From contig NW_024883429.1 of assembly GCF_019059575.1 (NCBI RefSeq), forward strand, positions 1 through 64,000: 64,000 nt of DNA, given 5' to 3'. Each line of letters begins with the position of its first letter. Positions within the stretch are counted from its first letter, which is position 1. The position numbers and the translations under genes are program-made. This document shows, piece by piece, positions 59,740 to 64,000 of the stretch. The notes under the pieces are model-generated. The model was not told where the DNA came from. It saw nothing but the letters and a program-made list of their open reading frames with translations, and searched no databases. This DNA is from Amphibalanus amphitrite (lineage: Eukaryota > Arthropoda > Thecostraca > Balanomorpha > Balanidae).

Positions 59740-60767
59740 CCTTAGTGACCTGGCCTCTGTAACCTGACCTGACATCGGTGACCTCATTTAGCGTTAGGCG
59801 GCACGGGCGGACATCGATAGCAGCGCCTCTATCGGTCACTAGGGAAGCTGGGCTGTAGGCGACGAAATACCGGCTGAGTTGTCACAAGTTAAATAGGTTT
59901 ATAGACATCCGTCTTGTGAAAAAGTTAAACTTTTGCCTTCAATATTTCTACAGGCAATTTTAGAAGAGCCTTCACATAGATTACAAAACCGTTTAAATTA
60001 CTTTATTCACTTCAAGCCTTCCCTATTGTTCTTGATGATGCGGGAACTATTTCTAATTAGTGCTTCTAGCTTAGTAAAAGAACATATTGTGCAAACGATG
60101 AAAAAGCATAAATGGAAGATTTTAAATGCAATTTTCTGTAGCAAATAATGGTAAATTCTCTACACATCAAGGAAAAGGTGCATGCTAACTGATAATTTAA
60201 AGTTCTTGGGGCCAGTTGGTTTCTTCTTTTCTTACGTCGCCCCAATGGCCGCGAATACACTTGTGATAACGCCTATCGGCAAAATATGTAATAATGCTGC
60301 TCCGTCGGTGATTTTCGATAACATTCCTTTTTCTCGATGATTCAACAAATTTCTTAGTAGGTCTGTAAACGGTCAGAAACACGACCTTTGACCTGTCCTG
60401 TACCGTCACCGGTTGGGCCGAGATCAATGAAACTGGGTGGCGAGATGGCTCCCTGATGGAGCTATCGACCGCCGTTTTTGAATTCCGATATCTTGGGGGG
60501 GGGGCGAAACGACCACCCTACGGATGTTAGGGTCCGGTAATAGTCTTACGGGGTGCGGCTCAAATCTTAACTCAAAGGATAATGAATGAACATAAGTGAA
60601 AGGAGGCCCGGACAATTGTGTTAAGGTGGTACCCCCCCCCCCCCCCCCACATCCCTTACACTGATGCTGGATATACAATATACATCGTATACCTTAACGG
60701 GCGTTGAAAACAAACGATAATGTGTCTGTCATTACCACAATTATGATTGATGATGATCATCAACATG
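59740..60767. other. intergenic region without a supported gene
   Basis: Lies downstream of the adhesion GPCR gene. A poly-C run of about 20 lies near 60632. Short open frames show no family features. Confidence 0.3.
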
Positions 60768-60773
60768 TTTATT
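60768..60773 (-). terminator. poly(A) signal AATAAA of the adhesion GPCR gene
   Basis: Minus-strand AATAAA about 390 nt past the stop codon at 61164, with no competing signal seen closer. Confidence 0.5.
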
Positions 60774-61163
60774 GCATACACAAAAACAAAATACATTTGC
60801 AAGACTGGTGCCAATCAGGAGAAGACCTTTTCCTGACTTGACTTTATCATATCTGGAAAGCATGATGTGACTTCGGCCATTTACAGCAAAACATCACAAT
60901 CACATCTGGAGCAAATGACGAGTGACGACATGATGATTTAATTGCTCCAGTACTACAACATTTCACACACAATAACACTATAATTCTGGCAAGCCAAGCA
61001 CGTGGTAAGACATCCGTCTTTCCGACTTATATAAAGCGTAACTAGTTCCGCCATCGCTACACTCCACAACTGGCAAGACAGACCGCAATGTCTTAGCGTG
61101 ACATCAAGGTCGGTGCTACGCTCAGCGTTACATGACATCAAATTCACTGGCGCGGCAAGTACA

Positions 61164-64000
61164 TCAGAGCCCGGTCTCGCACTGACCTCCGCCAGACATC
61201 AGTGGCTCACTGGTACCACTGGACGGAGTGGCGCCCGTAGACATGGTGCTCGCTGAGGTGACGCTTCTCTTGATTGCCCGACAACAGCGGTTCTTGAGCA
61301 GGGCGTGCCACAGAGTCCACACCCCGCCCTCGCCAACCACCATCAGAAGGAACACGGCAAAACCTGCAGCGAATACACAGTAATCAACACCAAGGCACAC
61401 CGACTAGACCGAAATACACGTGCATTCTCACATACTTTACTCTGTAACTCCTTAACCCACCATGTTAATTTTGTAACAAACTTTTTAAAGTCATGTAGCT
61501 TTGTACCTCAGATTGCTGTTGACATATGAGCACATTTTGAGAAGTTTCAAAGTCTCACCTTGAAGCGTGCTGCAGATGCAGAAGAGGAGGGCGAACACCA
61601 GACGACCTTCCCGTACGGCCAGGAAGCCAAAGATCCATGCTAGTCCGAGCATCACCGGGGTGACCATTGAGACGCGCAGACGGCGCCGCGCCAGCTGCTG
61701 CTCTGGTTGGTTGGTGCGCAGCCTCCTCTCGCGGCTGCAGTACAGGGCGCACACGATACGGACATACAGCGCGGCGTTAATCACCATCAAGACGAGCATT
61801 GGCAGTACCAAGGCGTAGCGGAAACTCTGGAAGTCCATCCAGCAGACGCGTTCTTGACTGTCGTAGCAGTGAGGGCGACTAGCCAGCACGCAGACAACCG
61901 GCACAAGACTTCCGCCCCAGACCAGTCCGCTTGCCTTATGCATGAATCTGGGGATGTACGTGTTCACAACTTTCACGAAGCGCAGGTACTGAAACACAGC
62001 CTCCACGCACATCCACCCGAACGTTGCTAATAAGAAGAAATGAAGCAGCGCCGACAAACAAACGCAGGCGTCGTGATGTTCCTTCGCTCCCAGACCTCCC
62101 AGAAAGGCCACGTAAACCCCTGTTAGAGCAACACTCATGTGCATAACGATCTGACTACTACGCAGCTTCCTCCATTTCTTGAACAACACAAATGTCAGCA
62201 TGGTAAAGACGAGTCCAAAAAGCGAAAGGCAGCTACCGATGTAAGTGACAATATCTAGAGCGTGGTGGTAGCTAGCACTAAGATACTCGTCCCGTTCGTA
62301 GTTGAAGATCCTGGCGAAGTTAGTCAGATGGTTGCAACGGCAAAAGTCACTACCGTCTTGAACCTTCACCAGCCAGCAACCCGTTGTGGACCAACGAGAC
62401 TCAGCAGAATCCCAAAAGGCACATGTTGGCGGAGGCGCACACTGTCCTGGCAGACTACGAAACGTCATCAAAACATTTGCCAAGGCTCGCTCCTTGCTCG
62501 TTGCGCCAGGAATTATGGCCGACACTACCTGACTCGTGACACGTTGGCCGGGGGACTGCAACAGCCGACCATTACGATAGACAACAAAGGCAACGGAGAT
62601 GTTAGGCCTCTTGTTTTCTAACAGGATCGATGACTCCATACCAGATGCGGAAAAGCGAGACATATCAGCGCCGTGGGCTATCTTTTTTACACTGAGGTTC
62701 GTTATCTCGTTTGAGGATGATGCGATGCCAACGATGTCCTCCGATAAAACTGCTATATTTTCCGTGTCTATATTGTAATTGCCCTCCACTGGAGTTTCCA
62801 AAATGCCCTCAAGCGCGTTGGCAATGCGGGAACCTTTTCCAGGTACCAGTGAAGAGGTCTTGAGTACTGGCTGGTCCACATTCATCAGCTGACTGGCAGC
62901 TTGAACAGCTTTCCTGTGTACAGACAGCACATCTTCCGGTGGTATGGGCCGATCCTCACCCTGACTGCTCCTCTGCACACTGGCAGCAATGTTTTCCAAT
63001 ATGTCAGCAGCCGAGACCACATCTCCAGCATCCAGGGAGGCCGGCTCGGCTGTCAGCCGTTGCAGCTCGTCCGCTGTAGTCGACACGTTATCCGTAGTCA
63101 CGGCGTCCTTAGACAGCTGGTAGAGGTTCCTTGAGGTGCTAGATACGGCGGCACAGCTGGTGGCTCCGAAGTCTACAGACGACCACTGGACGCCCGTCAG
63201 AGGAGTACCCTGGCAGTGCCGCAGCGGACGTCGCCCGGAGCCATCCACACACTGCTCTTCGGCGAAGACAGTCCCTCCGCACGTCTTTGGCCAGCTGAGA
63301 GGCACGGGGTGCTGGGTCCTTTCCGCTGGGCAGCAGCGTGCAGGCTTGAAGTACTCAGGCTTAAAGTCTCGCATAAGGATATCAACTCCATTAAGATCTC
63401 GGTGAGCCTGTTCAAGTTCCTTTTGGTTCGAAGTTCTAGAGTGGCTGGCGTTTCCGGACGGTGGATGGCTCAGGATGACCGCTTCTAAGGTGATGTAATA
63501 GTGTGCTGTAACATCTCCGTTGCTGGATGATGTTACACGGAGAGGGTAAACTCTTCGTTGAAAAACCTGGCCGGTATCGGGAACTACAAGTACCTCGCTT
63601 GTATGCGTCAAGTTGAAGCAGGGACAAATGGGGCCACAGAGGGTAACTTCGCACTGCGAAATATTCCCTCCAGTCTCCTGGATTCCAACAACATATTCTT
63701 GCACGAATACATCTCGCTTGGTTAACAGAAGCGAGTTGGACGTGATCTGTACTCCCAATTCGGTGATCAGCAGTCCGCATGTGAGGTAGCCAAAATCTAC
63801 TGAAGGAAATATTTGTACAAAGACTCGCCCATCGTCATCGGAGATAACATTGAAGCTTTTCACTCGAAATCCATCGCGTGCATTTGATGAAGTTCTTCCG
63901 TTCTGAAACAGCTCAGCTGTCGTCGCGTCCGAGGTAGAGACCATGCATATGAGATCATCATCCCAGTCTTCTACAAAATTCTGGACACTCGTAACATTCG
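61164..64000 (-). CDS. adhesion GPCR (HormR, GAIN/GPS, seven-TM), C-terminal part
   Basis: Two exons, 61559-64000 (open at the right edge) and 61164-61363, phase 1. The frame is open to the window end (DWDDDLICMVSTSD), so the N-terminus lies beyond. Order: an extracellular region with Cys pairs (SQCEVTLCGPICPC), a hormone-receptor-like domain (RCCPAERTQ, WPKTCGGT, EEQCVDGSGRRPLRHC), a Ser/Thr-rich GAIN region, then the GPS with all landmarks: CAFWDSAESRW, GCWLVK, CRCNHLTNFA; self-cleavage is expected at HL/T. Seven TM helices follow (DIVTYIGSCLSLFGLV first). TM7 spans the intron: LQGFAVFLLMVV, the usual family LQG-F. The tail is short (about 45 residues), basic then Ser/Thr-rich. It acts at the plasma membrane with a tethered agonist right after the GPS. 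The subfamily is not assigned. Confidence 0.9.

Overview
The window looks like nuclear DNA of an invertebrate animal, probably an arthropod. The genes have GT-AG introns, and the protein families are animal ones: inversin, a CDKL kinase, an adhesion GPCR, a C-type lectin and a fibrinogen-domain lectin. A crustacean fits the repeat load and the secreted lectins, but nothing here fixes the species. All exon models below were built by hand from reading frame, splice sites and intron phase, without transcript data.

Layout. (1) 1-1826, minus: 5' exons of an inversin (INVS) orthologue running off the left edge. (2) 4809-7352, minus: a complete four-exon gene (gene B) of a Gly-rich, repeatedly hydrophobic family I cannot name. 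(3) 9230-22637, minus: a CDKL2/3-like protein kinase in eleven exons whose phases agree throughout, with large introns full of transposons. (4) 24.2-28.8 kb: a 44-bp minisatellite split by a 4-kb nest of elements. (5) 28892-35109, minus: a two-exon secreted lectin (apple/PAN-like exon plus C-type lectin exon). Its intron holds a TTAA element that in turn holds a near-perfect palindrome of two Penelope retroelements. (6) 37813-46046, plus: a coiled-coil fibrinogen-domain protein whose last exon is cut by a 7.1-kb TTAA-flanked element. That element carries a GGAGTC MITE, a decayed USP37-like fragment and a young, whole-looking Ty3/gypsy element. (7) 50237-53964, plus: gene C, a paralogue of gene B, with its last exon not found. 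(8) 54.0-60.7 kb: mostly mobile elements. (9) 60768-64000, minus: an adhesion GPCR (HormR, GAIN/GPS, seven TM) running off the right edge.

The most notable structures are the fibrinogen gene split exactly at a TTAA with its frame otherwise intact; the Penelope inverted dimer flanked by one 14-bp target duplication; a family of TTAA-flanked elements that carry clusters of AGGTCA half-sites and G-run/C-run hairpins; and the gene B / gene C pair, which shares an unusual exon-by-exon modular design.
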